Shown: positions 1 to 8,374, counted from the stretch's first letter. The stretch: DNA of 64,000 bases from Gallionellaceae bacterium (GCA_030823955.1 JAVBYO010000030.1:33745-97744), one strand, 5' to 3'. Made by a program: numbers and translations. The notes: generated from the letters alone by a model not told the origin.

Positions 1-420
1 GTCGCCGCAGTGGATGCCGGTATCGTACTCGGCACCCTCATCACCGCCGCCGAGTCGTTGGGACTGGGCAGCGTCCCTATCGGCAGTATCCGTCGCAACC
101 CGCAAGGCATCATCGACCTGCTCGGACTACCGCCGCTGACTTTTCCCTTGGTCGGCCTCTGTATCGGCCATATCGATCTAGACTCGCCGCAAAAACCTCG
201 TTTGGACATCAACACCTTCCGCCACGAAGAGCGCTACGATGCATCCGGCTACCCTGCCGCCATCGAAACCTATGACGCGGCACTCGCCCACTTCTGGACA
301 GAAGTCGTCCACAGAGAAGGACAACCCTGGTCGGAAGCGCTTGCCAGCCGGTTCCCAAGCGTCTATTTCCCCTTGGTCAAACCGGTAGCTGCGATGCAGG
401 GACTACTCAACGACAAATGA
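1..420 (+). CDS. Nitroreductase family protein, C-terminal part (5' end outside window)
   Basis: The reading frame is open from the first base and ends at 420, so only the last 139 codons are present. The sequence has the look of the C-terminal half of an FMN-dependent nitroreductase/flavin reductase: a helix with VDAGIVLGTLITAAESLGLG, then SVPIGSIRRNP, then a strand ending LVGLCIGHID, all typical of the NfsA/SagB-like fold where a late helix packs against FMN and the strand leads to a domain-swapped tail. Such enzymes use NAD(P)H to reduce nitro or quinone substrates or free flavin in the cytoplasm. The substrate cannot be read from this fragment. It precedes cheY by 45 bp on the same strand but has no obvious functional link to chemotaxis. 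Confidence 0.75.
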   Translation, partial: VAAVDAGIVLGTLITAAESLGLGSVPIGSIRRNPQGIIDLLGLPPLTFPLVGLCIGHIDLDSPQKPRLDINTFRHEERYDASGYPAAIETYDAALAHFWTEVVHREGQPWSEALASRFPSVYFPLVKPVAAMQGLLNDK

Positions 421-465
421 AATCGGTTAAGCTTACACAGTTGAAAAATTGAACCGGAGCAGGAT

Positions 466-858
466 ATGCCAGATCCAAATATGAAATTTTTAGTTGTAGA
501 CGACTTTTCCACCATGCGCAGAATCGTGCGCAATCTGTTGAAAGAGCTTGGATTTACCAATATCTCAGAGGCGGAAGACGGGGTGGATGCACTGAACAAA
601 TTGCGCACTGAAGGCAATTTTGAATTCGTGGTATCGGATTGGAATATGCCGAATATGACAGGGATAGACTTGTTGCGCGCCATCCGTGCCGATGCAAATC
701 TGAAGCACTTGCCCGTATTGATGGTAACGGCGGAAGCCAAACGCGAGAATATCATCGAGGCCGCGCAGGCCGGAGCCAGCGGCTATGTGGTCAAACCGTT
801 CACTGCGGCCACCCTGGATGAGAAGCTAAAAAAGATCTTCCAGACCATGCAAAAGTGA
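466..858 (+). CDS. cheY: Chemotaxis response regulator CheY
   Basis: This is a 130-residue single receiver domain with no output domain, the size of CheY. The acidic pocket (VVDDF near residue 14), the phosphoacceptor Asp in [12 protein letters not shown], the switch Thr in MVTAEA and the Lys in VVKPF are all in place. Phospho-CheY binds the flagellar switch protein FliM and changes rotation. The start at 466 has a GGAG motif about 6 bases upstream, and the opening [19 protein letters not shown] closely matches beta/gammaproteobacterial CheY. The gene is followed 7 bp later by cheZ, the usual pairing. Family and role are secure. Confidence 0.96.
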   Translation: MPDPNMKFLVVDDFSTMRRIVRNLLKELGFTNISEAEDGVDALNKLRTEGNFEFVVSDWNMPNMTGIDLLRAIRADANLKHLPVLMVTAEAKRENIIEAAQAGASGYVVKPFTAATLDEKLKKIFQTMQK

Positions 859-865
859 GGATGCC

Positions 866-1486
866 ATGACCACCACCCCAGCACGCAAGAAGCGCACAAA
901 GATCACCGATCCAAAAGTCGAAAAGATCGGCATCGCCACCGCCAATCTGCATCGCATCCTGAAAGAGCTCGGCCATATCCGTCCGCTGGAGAAAACCGCC
1001 TCCACGATGCCGGATGCCCGTGAGCGTCTGTCTTTTATCGACAAGTCCATGCATGAGGCATCGGAAAAGACCATCAGCGCGGTGGAAACTTCGCTGCCGC
1101 TGACCAAACATAACCGCGAGACTTGCGCCAAACTGTCCATGCGCCTGTCCGATGCCGGATTTACCCAGCATCAGGCACTGGTGATGGAAGCGGTCTCCAA
1201 GCTGGGTGAGATCGCCATGGCAGAAGAAACCGTCCACCACAACCTGATGCAGATCATGGAAGCGCAGGAGTTCCGTGACGTAGCAGGGCAAATGGTCAAC
1301 AAGATCGTGAATGCCGCTGTCGAGATCGAGAGCATCCTGCTCGACATCCTCAAAGAATACGCCCCGGACAGCAAAGACTCGCTGATCAGTACCGAAGGGC
1401 TGACCTCCGGCCCAGCACACCGTGCAAAAGACAGTGTCAGCGGCCAAGATGAGGTGGATGATCTGTTGGCCTCATTGGGGCTGTAA
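866..1486 (+). CDS. cheZ: CheY-phosphate phosphatase CheZ
   Basis: The product (206 residues) is a mostly helical protein ending in QDEVDDLLASLGL, the conserved C-terminal amphipathic tail by which CheZ holds CheY. The catalytic region AQEFRDVAGQMV matches the AQ-F-DLTGQ segment of CheZ that carries the active-site Gln inserted into the CheY pocket. It removes phosphate from CheY-P and so resets the flagellar motor signal. The gene directly follows cheY and ends just before a strong bidirectional terminator. The N-terminus is Lys/Arg-rich and poorly conserved, as is usual. FlhDC at the other end of the window is consistent with a flagellated cell. Confidence 0.93.
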   Translation: MTTTPARKKRTKITDPKVEKIGIATANLHRILKELGHIRPLEKTASTMPDARERLSFIDKSMHEASEKTISAVETSLPLTKHNRETCAKLSMRLSDAGFTQHQALVMEAVSKLGEIAMAEETVHHNLMQIMEAQEFRDVAGQMVNKIVNAAVEIESILLDILKEYAPDSKDSLISTEGLTSGPAHRAKDSVSGQDEVDDLLASLGL

Positions 1487-1505
1487 GTCGCACACCGAAA
1501 GCAAC

Positions 1506-1546
1506 AAAAGAACATGCCGTACGCAATGCGTACGGCATGTTCTTTT
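1506..1546. terminator. Bidirectional terminator between cheZ and hynL
   Basis: Two perfect 20-base arms (AAAAG...ACGCA and its complement) are separated by a single A. The stem is GC-rich in the middle with A-run and T-run ends on both strands, so it can stop transcription from cheZ on plus and from hynL on minus. Confidence 0.88.
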
Positions 1547-1570
1547 GCACCGATGGCAGCAAAACGAGAC

Positions 1571-3352
1571 TCAGACTATTTTCACTTGCACCAGCTCATT
1601 TCCCTCCGGATCGGTCAGGTGTACCGCACAGGCGATACAAGGATCGAAGCTGTGAACGGTACGCAGGATCTCGATAGGCTGTTTCACATCGTGTAGTTGA
1701 TGGCCTTTGAGCGCCGCTTCATAGGGTCCCTGGTTACCCTTCGCGTCGCGCGGCCCGGCATTCCAGGTGCTCGGCACGATGGCCTGATAGTTGGATATCT
1801 TCTTATCATCGATAACGATCCAGTGCGACAATCCACCGCGCGGGGCTTCCATCACACCGACACCCTGTGCATGACTGGGCCAGCTCGACGGCTCCCACTT
1901 TGACTCGTTGAATGTTCTCACATCACCCGCTTTGATATTAGCCATGAGCTGGTCATACCAGCCCTGCATCGCGTCAGCGACGATCTTGGTCTCCAGTGTG
2001 CGTGCTGCGGTACGCCCCATGGTGGAATACAGCGCCTGTACCGGCAGGTCGAGCTTCTTCAGCGCCATGCCGACCAACTCTTTGGTCTGCTCATGCCCTG
2101 ATGCATACATCATCAGTACGCGCGCCAGCGGCCCGACCTCAACCGCCTTGCCTTTCCAGCGCGGCGATTTCATCCATGAATAATCCTGCTCCACATCCAG
2201 TTGTTGATACGGCGGTTTGGGGCCGGTGTAATCAAGTTTGGTCTCGCCTTTGTAGGGGTGCAGCCCCCGCTCTTTGCCCACGGAATAGTCATACCAGGCA
2301 TGGCTGACGAACTCCTGTATCTCGTTTTCGGCATCAAGATCGATGGGATGTATCTTGCTCAGATCACGATCTAGGATCACGCCGGATGGAATCATGTAAG
2401 AAGACGGATCGGACATACCCTTGGCGGGGAATTCGCCAAAGGTGAGGAAGTTGCCCACGCCCTCGCCTTGTTTAAACCAATCCTTATAGAAGCCGGCGAT
2501 GGCCAGCGTATCGGGCACATACACCTGATCGACGAATTCGCGCATCTGGTTGATGGCATTCTGCACCGTCTGCAGGCCAATCACATTGACTGCGGTACCG
2601 GAATTGCCACCTTGAAAATGCGGGCCGTTGCCCTGCCCCTGATGGCTGGGATCGATGCTGATCGCACAGGGCACACCGCCCACTACAAAGTTCGGATGCG
2701 GGTTCTTGCCGCCGAATATGGCATGCAGTTTCACCACGTCGCGCTGCCACGCCAACGCATCCAGATAATGCGCTACCGCCATCAGGTTGGCTTCGGGCGG
2801 CAGCTTGTAAGCTGGATGCCCCCAGTAACCGTTGGCAAAGATACCCAACTGGCCTGCCTCGACGAAACCTTTCAACTTCTTCTGCACATCGCTGAAATAA
2901 CCAGGCGACGATTTGGCATAACCCGAGATACTCTGCGCCAGCGCCGAAGTCGCCTTGGGATCGGCCTTCAACGCCGACACCACATCCACCCAATCCAAAG
3001 CATGCAGGTGATAGAAGTGCATCACATGGTCGTGGATGTATTGCGCGCCTATCATCAGGTTGCGGATCAATTCGGCGTTGTTGGGGATCTCGATCTTCAG
3101 CGCGTTCTCGACCGAGCGCACTGAAGCGATGCCGTGCACCAGCGTACATACACCGCAGATGCGCTGTGCGAACGCCCAAGCCTCGCGCGGATCTCGTCCG
3201 CGCAGGATGAGCTCGATACCGCGCACCATAGTACCGGCCGACGAGGCGCGGGTGATCCGGCCTTCGGCATCAGTCTCGGCCTCAATGCGCAAATGGCCTT
3301 CGATGCGGGTGACGGGATCGACAATGACGCGACGCGGGATAGGTTCGTTCAT
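1571..3352 (-). CDS. hynL: [NiFe] hydrogenase large subunit, Isp-type (HynL/HyaB-like)
   Basis: This 593-residue protein carries both metal-binding motifs of the NiFe active site: RICGVCTLVH near residue 65 and DPCIACAVH near the C-terminus. The 15 residues after the last His form the peptide removed by the maturation protease once nickel is inserted. It opens with VDPVTRIEGHLRIEAE, the signature start of group 1 large subunits. The enzyme oxidises H2 at the membrane together with the Tat-exported small subunit. Its start overlaps the stop of isp2 by four bases (ATGA), so translation is coupled. The gene order small subunit-isp1-isp2-large subunit is that described for the Hyn hydrogenase of purple sulfur bacteria (group 1e). 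Confidence 0.95.
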   Translation of the reverse strand: MNEPIPRRVIVDPVTRIEGHLRIEAETDAEGRITRASSAGTMVRGIELILRGRDPREAWAFAQRICGVCTLVHGIASVRSVENALKIEIPNNAELIRNLMIGAQYIHDHVMHFYHLHALDWVDVVSALKADPKATSALAQSISGYAKSSPGYFSDVQKKLKGFVEAGQLGIFANGYWGHPAYKLPPEANLMAVAHYLDALAWQRDVVKLHAIFGGKNPHPNFVVGGVPCAISIDPSHQGQGNGPHFQGGNSGTAVNVIGLQTVQNAINQMREFVDQVYVPDTLAIAGFYKDWFKQGEGVGNFLTFGEFPAKGMSDPSSYMIPSGVILDRDLSKIHPIDLDAENEIQEFVSHAWYDYSVGKERGLHPYKGETKLDYTGPKPPYQQLDVEQDYSWMKSPRWKGKAVEVGPLARVLMMYASGHEQTKELVGMALKKLDLPVQALYSTMGRTAARTLETKIVADAMQGWYDQLMANIKAGDVRTFNESKWEPSSWPSHAQGVGVMEAPRGGLSHWIVIDDKKISNYQAIVPSTWNAGPRDAKGNQGPYEAALKGHQLHDVKQPIEILRTVHSFDPCIACAVHLTDPEGNELVQVKIV

Positions 3353-4617
3353 GTCTTTTCTTCCTCAACAAGATATTCGGCAAGCAACTCAGTGAGGCCC
3401 AGCACCTCGACCTTCATGTGGTAATGCTCCAGACCTTCTTCCATCACGATGCGGCAATTGGCACAGGCGGTGATCAGCGTCTGCGTACCGGTTGCTTCGA
3501 TCTGCCCCTTCTTGTGTTTGAACGCCTGTAGGCGCAGGGGCTCGGCGCGCGAATTGGCGGAGACACCACCGCCACCGCCGCAGCACCAGTTCATCGTGCC
3601 CGCATCCGGCATCTCGCGAAAATCTTCCGCCACCTCATGCAACAGGCGCCGCGGTTGCTCCACCACGCCACCGCGCCGTGCGATCTGGCAGGGATCGTGA
3701 TAAGTCAGCGGACGTTTGTCTTTGCCTTGGGTCTTGAGTTTGCCCGCCGAGTGCAACTCATCCAGCACTTCAAGGATATGTTTCACCTCGAAACCGAACG
3801 GCCTACCCATCAGATTGGGGCCTTCCCAGCGCAAGGCGGTGAACGCATGTCCGCACTCCGGGCTGATCACGCACTTCACTTTCAGGCGCTCGGCAGCCAC
3901 CACGATGCGGCTCACGATCTCGCGCGCCAAGTCGGAAGCGCCGATCTGGATGCCGCTGTTGGTCGCCTCGAACGCATCCTGCGCCAGCGTCCAGCTCACG
4001 CCCGCCTGCTTGAAGATACGGCTGAGTGCGGATAGATATTCGGGAAAGTTGATGATCTCCATCGAGGACATCAGCACCAAGTACTCCGCCCCCTCTTTCT
4101 CCACCGGCACCTCGATGCCGGTCTCGGCCTGCACATGTTTGATCTGCGCCAGCACCGCAGGCCACTTGATCCCCATCGGGCTGCCGATGGTCACCGCACG
4201 GGTAGTCGCGCCGACCAGATCTTCCGGTGCATGCCCCGATGCCGCCATGCCTTCGCGCATCTTGCGAATCATGTAGGTCATATCGTTGCCCACCGGGCAC
4301 ACCATGGCGCAACGTCCGCACAAAGTGCAGCTGTCATACACCAGCGGCTCCCATTCGGTCAGCTCGGCATCGGTCACCGGCGTGGACAGACCAAGCGCCT
4401 TGCCGACTTTTCCGAGTAGCGTGTATTCCTGCTGCCACACACGGCGCAACGGTTCGAGTTTGTGGATGGGCGTGTATTTCGCGTCACCGGTCTCGGTGTA
4501 GAACAGACAGGCTTCGGCACACAGCCCGCAATGCACACAGCTGGAGAAGAAGCTGGCGATGGGTGCGTCGATCACTTCTTTGAATGAATTTAAGCCTTTG
4601 GCAAGCGTCGCACTCAT
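3349..4617 (-). CDS. isp2: Isp2: heterodisulfide reductase-like Fe-S protein of the hydrogenase complex
   Basis: The product resembles HdrD/DsrK. Two ferredoxin-like clusters come first (CVHCGLCAEACLF near residue 30 and CTLCGRCAMVCPVG near 95), followed by two cysteine-rich CCG-type domains (ISPECGHAF, then CCGGGGG and a final TACANCR). This kind of protein passes electrons between the hydrogenase small subunit, the membrane cytochrome b (Isp1) and possibly thiol/disulfide or quinone partners. I place the start at 4617 (MSATLAKGL), because GGAGG lies 7 bases upstream and the ATG overlaps the stop of the preceding small ORF as ATGA. An in-frame start at 4650 would add 11 residues without a comparable ribosome site. 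Confidence 0.92.
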   Translation of the reverse strand: MSATLAKGLNSFKEVIDAPIASFFSSCVHCGLCAEACLFYTETGDAKYTPIHKLEPLRRVWQQEYTLLGKVGKALGLSTPVTDAELTEWEPLVYDSCTLCGRCAMVCPVGNDMTYMIRKMREGMAASGHAPEDLVGATTRAVTIGSPMGIKWPAVLAQIKHVQAETGIEVPVEKEGAEYLVLMSSMEIINFPEYLSALSRIFKQAGVSWTLAQDAFEATNSGIQIGASDLAREIVSRIVVAAERLKVKCVISPECGHAFTALRWEGPNLMGRPFGFEVKHILEVLDELHSAGKLKTQGKDKRPLTYHDPCQIARRGGVVEQPRRLLHEVAEDFREMPDAGTMNWCCGGGGGVSANSRAEPLRLQAFKHKKGQIEATGTQTLITACANCRIVMEEGLEHYHMKVEVLGLTELLAEYLVEEEKT

Positions 4618-4727
4618 AACTCGGCCTCCATTGGCACAGTAGTTAAGCAAAAATCCAGTTGTCGGCCTCCGGCGTCAATCGCGGACACTCCCATCCCCGC
4701 TGCTCGGGGCCCCTGCTCGCTGCTCAT
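4614..4727 (-). CDS. Tandem 37-codon ORF B between isp1 and isp2
   Basis: This short frame begins MSSEQGPRAAGMGVSAID and ends PMEAEL. Its ATG overlaps the stop of ORF A by four bases, and its TGA overlaps the isp2 start in the same way. A perfect AAGGAGG lies 8 bases upstream of its ATG. The first 23 residues are nearly the same as those of ORF A (3 differences), while the tails differ. I do not recognise a domain or a signal peptide. It may be a real microprotein, or only a translated linker that keeps ribosomes loaded on isp2, within a duplicated DNA segment. Confidence 0.5.
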   Translation of the reverse strand: MSSEQGPRAAGMGVSAIDAGGRQLDFCLTTVPMEAEL

Positions 4728-4840
4728 GACTCGTCCTCCTTCCGTCCGGCGGTACTCCAGGATTTCATTTGTCGGCCTCTGGCGTCAATCGCGGACGCTC
4801 CCATCCCCGCTACTCGGGGCCCCTGCTCGCTGCTCATGAC
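4661..4840. repeat. Tandem direct repeat (period 110 bp, about 70 bp conserved) inside the hydrogenase operon
   Basis: The segments 4661-4730 and 4771-4840 are the same except for a few substitutions. Each contains, read on the minus strand, a potential small hairpin (CCCCG-AGNAG-CGGGG) and a ribosome-site/ATGA junction at its edge. The duplication explains the paired 37-codon ORFs. Confidence 0.9.
4724..4837 (-). CDS. Tandem 37-codon ORF A between isp1 and isp2
   Basis: This is the upstream copy of the duplicated small frame. It begins MSSEQGPRVAGMGASAID and ends GRKEDES. Its ATG overlaps the isp1 stop (ATGA), with AAGGGGG shortly upstream, and its own stop overlaps the start of ORF B. Both copies are exactly 37 codons although the repeat period is 110 bp, not a multiple of three. 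The chain of four-base overlaps therefore shifts frame at each step and still stays open. The function is unknown and no family is recognised. Confidence 0.5.
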   Translation of the reverse strand: MSSEQGPRVAGMGASAIDARGRQMKSWSTAGRKEDES

Positions 4841-5493
4841 GCCACCCCCTTCCGCCCAAAAATATCGCCGTTGTACCAGCGCGAGATGAACACCGAGAAG
4901 GTGTGGAACAGTTTGGTGAACGGCAGCAGCGCCAGCAGCAATTCCACCGAGAACAGGTGCATTGCCAGCATCAGCGTATATTCGAGCATCAGATGGTGAT
5001 AGGCCATGTAGCCGGTCAGCAAAGGCAACAAGGCCAGCGTCCACGCCAGGTAATCGCCAAAGGTCGATAACAATCGCTTCACCGGATGATTGAGCCGGTG
5101 CGCCAATAGCACTGCCAATGCCACAATTGCGGCCACCACCGATGCATCGACCAGCGCAGACGACAGACTCGGCCAGCCCAGACCTGTCATGCTGCGGAAG
5201 AATTCAATATGCGGCGCAAAGAAGAAGATCGCGACGAACAAGCCGATGTGGAAAACGAAGCCGCCGATGTAAGTCACCGGCTCACGTTTGAGCATGCCCT
5301 CCGGCGGCAATGAACGCGTGACGATGGTGCGCCAACCGCTGCCGGGACTGTCGGTGCGCGGCCTTGCCAGATCGGCCTTGCGGCCGAGTCCAAATATCTC
5401 GAACAACCGCAGAGCGACACCCGCGACAAAGATGATCAGCGCCCAATTGAGCGCGCTGCCGCGCGCAAAGGTGAGAAGGTCGAGATGGTTCAT
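4834..5493 (-). CDS. isp1: Isp1: membrane cytochrome b subunit of the hydrogenase complex
   Basis: The 219-residue product has about five hydrophobic segments and resembles the NarI/DsrM gamma-subunit family. These are quinone-linked b-type cytochromes with His ligands in membrane helices; candidates here are in YIGGFVFHIGLF, VLLAHRLNHP, YMAYHHLM and AMHLFSVELL. It should take electrons from the periplasmic HynS and hand them to quinone and/or Isp2. GGAGG lies about 7 bases before the ATG at 5493. Position between the small subunit and isp2 is the strongest support for the assignment. The gene ends in an ATGA overlap with the first of the two tandem small ORFs. Confidence 0.88.
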   Translation of the reverse strand: MNHLDLLTFARGSALNWALIIFVAGVALRLFEIFGLGRKADLARPRTDSPGSGWRTIVTRSLPPEGMLKREPVTYIGGFVFHIGLFVAIFFFAPHIEFFRSMTGLGWPSLSSALVDASVVAAIVALAVLLAHRLNHPVKRLLSTFGDYLAWTLALLPLLTGYMAYHHLMLEYTLMLAMHLFSVELLLALLPFTKLFHTFSVFISRWYNGDIFGRKGVAS

Positions 5494-5503
5494 TTAAAAA
5501 CCT

Positions 5504-5606
5504 CCACCACAGAGACACAGAGAAGTGGGATAGGCAGCTTTAGACCCAACTCGCAAAGAAAAATCCGTTCTCCGTTTTTCCTCTGTGTCTCGGTGTCTCT
5601 GTGGTG
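5504..5606. repeat. Inverted repeat between hynS and isp1
   Basis: The arm CCACCACAGAGACACAGAGA at 5504-5523 recurs in inverted form at 5581-5606 (CTCTGTGTCTCGGTGTCTCT followed by GTGGTG). It can fold into a long imperfect hairpin in the hynS-isp1 spacer. From memory, CACCACAGAGACAC-type repeats are dispersed in many environmental proteobacterial genomes; that was not checked here. Confidence 0.75.
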
Positions 5607-5626
5607 AAATTTGTTTTGAGAACTTT

Positions 5627-6730
5627 TCATTTCTCCTCCCGCATCAGTTCCTGCACCGTGACTTTTTCATGCGCCGCTTTGGCAGCCGCCTTGGTCGAAC
5701 GGTTGTGCCAGGTGATCGCCACACCAGCCGCAGCACCCGCCGCCGCCGCGCCGCCGAGCATGGCTGCCGTCGCCGACACCGGCATCGACAGTGCTTTGTA
5801 CAGCGGCCCCGCATCCCAGAAATTCGGTTCGGAACAACCGATACAGCCGTGACCGGACTGGATGGGGAAACTGGTGCCGTCGTTCCATTTCGTGGTGGCA
5901 CAGGCGTTGTAGGTCACCGGGCCCTTGCAGCCGAGCTTGAACAGACACCAGCCTTTGCGTGCCGCTTCATCGTCAAAGGTCTGCGCGAACTTGCCCTGGT
6001 CATAGAATGGACGGCGGTAGCAACGGTCATGGATGGTCTCGCCGTAGAAAGATTTGGGCCGCCCCAGAGCATCCAGTTCCGGGATATTGCCGAAGGTGAG
6101 GAAATGCGCAAGCACACCGGTCATCACCACAGGAATGGGCGGACAACCGGGCACGTTGATGATAGGTTTGTCCTTGATGATGTCGCCGACCGACACCGCA
6201 CCGGTTGGATTCGGATCGGCCTTGGGCAGTCCGCCATAGGTGGCACAGGTGCCGACCGCGACGATGGCAGCCGCACCTCTGGCCGTTTCCAGCAGCATGT
6301 CGTAATTACTGATACCGGCGATGGTCGAATAACCGGGATTGCCCAGCGGGATAGAACCATCGACGATGAGCAGATATTTTCCCTCATTGCCCTTCATCGC
6401 CAGTTCGCGCGCATGCTCGGCGGCTGCGCCCGAAGCGGCTTGCAGCGTGTGGTGGTAATCGAGAGAGATGAGATCGAAGATCAGATTTTCCAGCGTCGGT
6501 GAATGCGAACGCGTGATGGATTCGGTACAACCGGTGCATTCCTGGAACGACAGCCAGATCACCGATTGCCGTCGCGCCTTGGAGATCGCTTCCGCCATCA
6601 CGCTGGCCATCGCGGGAGGCAACGCCAACATCGCCGTCATTGCCGTGCAGAATTTTAGAAATTCGCGGCGGGTGATACCGCGCTGCTTGAGACCTTCCCC
6701 GACACTTCCGGGCTGCTCTGCTTGCTTCAT
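5627..6730 (-). CDS. hynS: [NiFe] hydrogenase small subunit, Tat-exported
   Basis: The 367-residue precursor has a twin-arginine signal (ITRREFLKFC followed by a hydrophobic stretch to about residue 45), then the proximal-cluster start SFQECTGCTES. Further cluster ligands follow in GTCATYGGLP, VPGCPP, LGCKGP and the C-terminal GHGCIGCSEPNFWD. A hydrophobic Gly/Ala-rich helix (SVSATAAMLGGAAAAGAAAG-like) near the C-terminus would anchor it in the membrane on the periplasmic side. I use the ATG at 6730, which has GAGGAG upstream; the longer frame to 6799 has no such site. It relays electrons from the HynL active site to Isp1. Confidence 0.95.
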   Translation of the reverse strand: MKQAEQPGSVGEGLKQRGITRREFLKFCTAMTAMLALPPAMASVMAEAISKARRQSVIWLSFQECTGCTESITRSHSPTLENLIFDLISLDYHHTLQAASGAAAEHARELAMKGNEGKYLLIVDGSIPLGNPGYSTIAGISNYDMLLETARGAAAIVAVGTCATYGGLPKADPNPTGAVSVGDIIKDKPIINVPGCPPIPVVMTGVLAHFLTFGNIPELDALGRPKSFYGETIHDRCYRRPFYDQGKFAQTFDDEAARKGWCLFKLGCKGPVTYNACATTKWNDGTSFPIQSGHGCIGCSEPNFWDAGPLYKALSMPVSATAAMLGGAAAAGAAAGVAITWHNRSTKAAAKAAHEKVTVQELMREEK

Positions 6731-6841
6731 GACGACTCCTCGTGGCGTTAAACCTGTGGAACGCGCGTCAAGTCTGCGTGGAGGAGAGCGAGTGGTCAAT
6801 CCACCAAAAGGGTTATATGGGGAGAGTTATCCCAAGAACGA

Positions 6842-7309
6842 CTAGCGAGTGAAGCGTTCAATTATTTCACTCGAACAATCAATCACTTCAGGCAAGGCCG
6901 CCGCCACCTCCGGGGTCAGTGCCTCTCCCCAGTCTATGACAGCAGGCTGCACGCCGATCAATGCGCGCCGTTGTGGCCAGTGCCCTGTCAGCAATGAAAT
7001 CGACATCAGATCGAGCAAGCCGACCTCATGTACGCTGCACTTGCGGTTCTCTCCGAGGAAACGATCCATCTCCTCCCCCTCGAAACTACGCACCGTACCC
7101 GGTACACCGCCAAGCTCCGCCGCATCGATCACCAGCAAAGCATCACATCCGCTGATGGGCACCGCCAGCGTAAAAGACAACGTCCCCCCGTCAAGGAACT
7201 CGATATCTCCACGGGAACCGAATCTCGTTTCCAGTTCGTGCATAGCCGCGATCCCCACTCCCTCGTCGGCAAGTAGGGTGTTGCCTATCCCCAACACGAG
7301 CATCTTCAT
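6842..7309 (-). CDS. hupD: Hydrogenase maturation endopeptidase (HyaD/HupD family)
   Basis: The 155-residue protein has the family opening VLGIGNTLLADEGVGI with the Ni-binding Glu/Asp region, then FLDGGTLSF, LLVIDA and CSVHEVGLLDLM, where the conserved Asp and His bind the nickel of the immature large subunit. It clips the C-terminal peptide of HynL after the last His. It lies directly upstream of hynS, with 111 bp between, in the same orientation. Two in-frame ATGs (7309 and 7303) are possible; the first is used. The length is normal for the family. Confidence 0.92.
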   Translation of the reverse strand: MKMLVLGIGNTLLADEGVGIAAMHELETRFGSRGDIEFLDGGTLSFTLAVPISGCDALLVIDAAELGGVPGTVRSFEGEEMDRFLGENRKCSVHEVGLLDLMSISLLTGHWPQRRALIGVQPAVIDWGEALTPEVAAALPEVIDCSSEIIERFTR

Positions 7310-7348
7310 CCGCGTCCCGATCTGACAAGTGAAGATCCGGCAGCAAGC

Positions 7349-8374
7349 TCAGCCATAACGATGAATCTCTATCGTGGTATGCACGATCTCCTCGTGCTGG
7401 CGTAACTGTCCGCGTACCTGTTCCGGCGTCAGTGTCGCACTGCGCGTGACGATACAGACCGCACAGGAATATGCATCCTTGCCGACGCGCCATACATGCA
7501 GATCGGTGATCTTCGTTTCATCGGGATCGTCAGCCGACTCGATGGCGGCACGAATCTCCTCCACCACCGGATGATCCATCTCCCGGTCGAGCAGTACCTT
7601 GCCCGTATCGAGCAACAGACTCCTGGCCCAGATCGCCACCAGCAGCGCTCCGACGATACCCATCACCGGGTCCAGCCACGACCAGCCGTATAACAAGCCC
7701 CCCACCAGTGCAATGATCGCCAGCACCGAGGTGGCCGCATCCGCGATGACATGCACATAAGCCGATTTAAGGTTCAGGTCGTGATGATGCGGGTGATGAT
7801 GTCCGGCGTGCTTGCGACGGTGTGGTTGATGCGCAGAGGACGGGGACACCTGGCGATATCTCTGCGCGGAATCCGTGCCGGGATCTTCCCGCTGAGCATG
7901 GGTATGGTGATGCCCCTCGTGGGCATGGCCCAGGATCATGGCACAGACGATATTCACCAGCAGACCGATGATCGCCACAATGATCGCTTCCTGATAATGG
8001 ATAGCTTGCGGCGACAACAAACGCTCCACCGAACCGAACACCATCATCGCGGCGACACCCAGTAGGAAAATGGCGCTGGCAAAACCGGCCAGTATCTCGA
8101 TCTTCCAGGTACCGAAGGCAAAGCGCGGGTCTGCTGCATAACGCCGCGCCGCCGCGTAGGCAAAAGCGCTCAGCCCGATGGCAAAAGCATGCGAACTCAT
8201 GTGCCAACCGTCCGCCAACAGCGCCATCGAGTTGAACCCCCACCCCGCGACGATCTCCACCACCATCATAACGAGCGTGATCCACATCACAGCGCGTGTA
8301 CCCCGCTCTGCGGCGGGATTGCCTTGGTGGAAGATATGGTGGTGGGCTCGGCCGGATGCGCTATTGTTTGGCAT
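7349..8374 (-). CDS. Cation diffusion facilitator (DmeF-like Ni/Co/Zn exporter)
   Basis: This 341-residue membrane protein shows the CDF pattern: NSMALLADGWHMSSHA in TM2 and SAYVHVIADAATS in TM5 provide the His/Asp transport site. A long His-rich cytoplasmic loop sits between them (HAHEGHHHTHAQ and HAGHHHPHHH). The C-terminal cytoplasmic domain includes DLHVWRVGKDAYSC. The family exchanges divalent metal for protons and exports it. Placement 39 bp upstream of the hydrogenase protease suggests nickel or cobalt balance for hydrogenase. DmeF genes are known beside hup clusters in rhizobia. No dmeR regulator is visible next to it. Confidence 0.85.
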   Translation of the reverse strand: MPNNSASGRAHHHIFHQGNPAAERGTRAVMWITLVMMVVEIVAGWGFNSMALLADGWHMSSHAFAIGLSAFAYAAARRYAADPRFAFGTWKIEILAGFASAIFLLGVAAMMVFGSVERLLSPQAIHYQEAIIVAIIGLLVNIVCAMILGHAHEGHHHTHAQREDPGTDSAQRYRQVSPSSAHQPHRRKHAGHHHPHHHDLNLKSAYVHVIADAATSVLAIIALVGGLLYGWSWLDPVMGIVGALLVAIWARSLLLDTGKVLLDREMDHPVVEEIRAAIESADDPDETKITDLHVWRVGKDAYSCAVCIVTRSATLTPEQVRGQLRQHEEIVHTTIEIHRYG

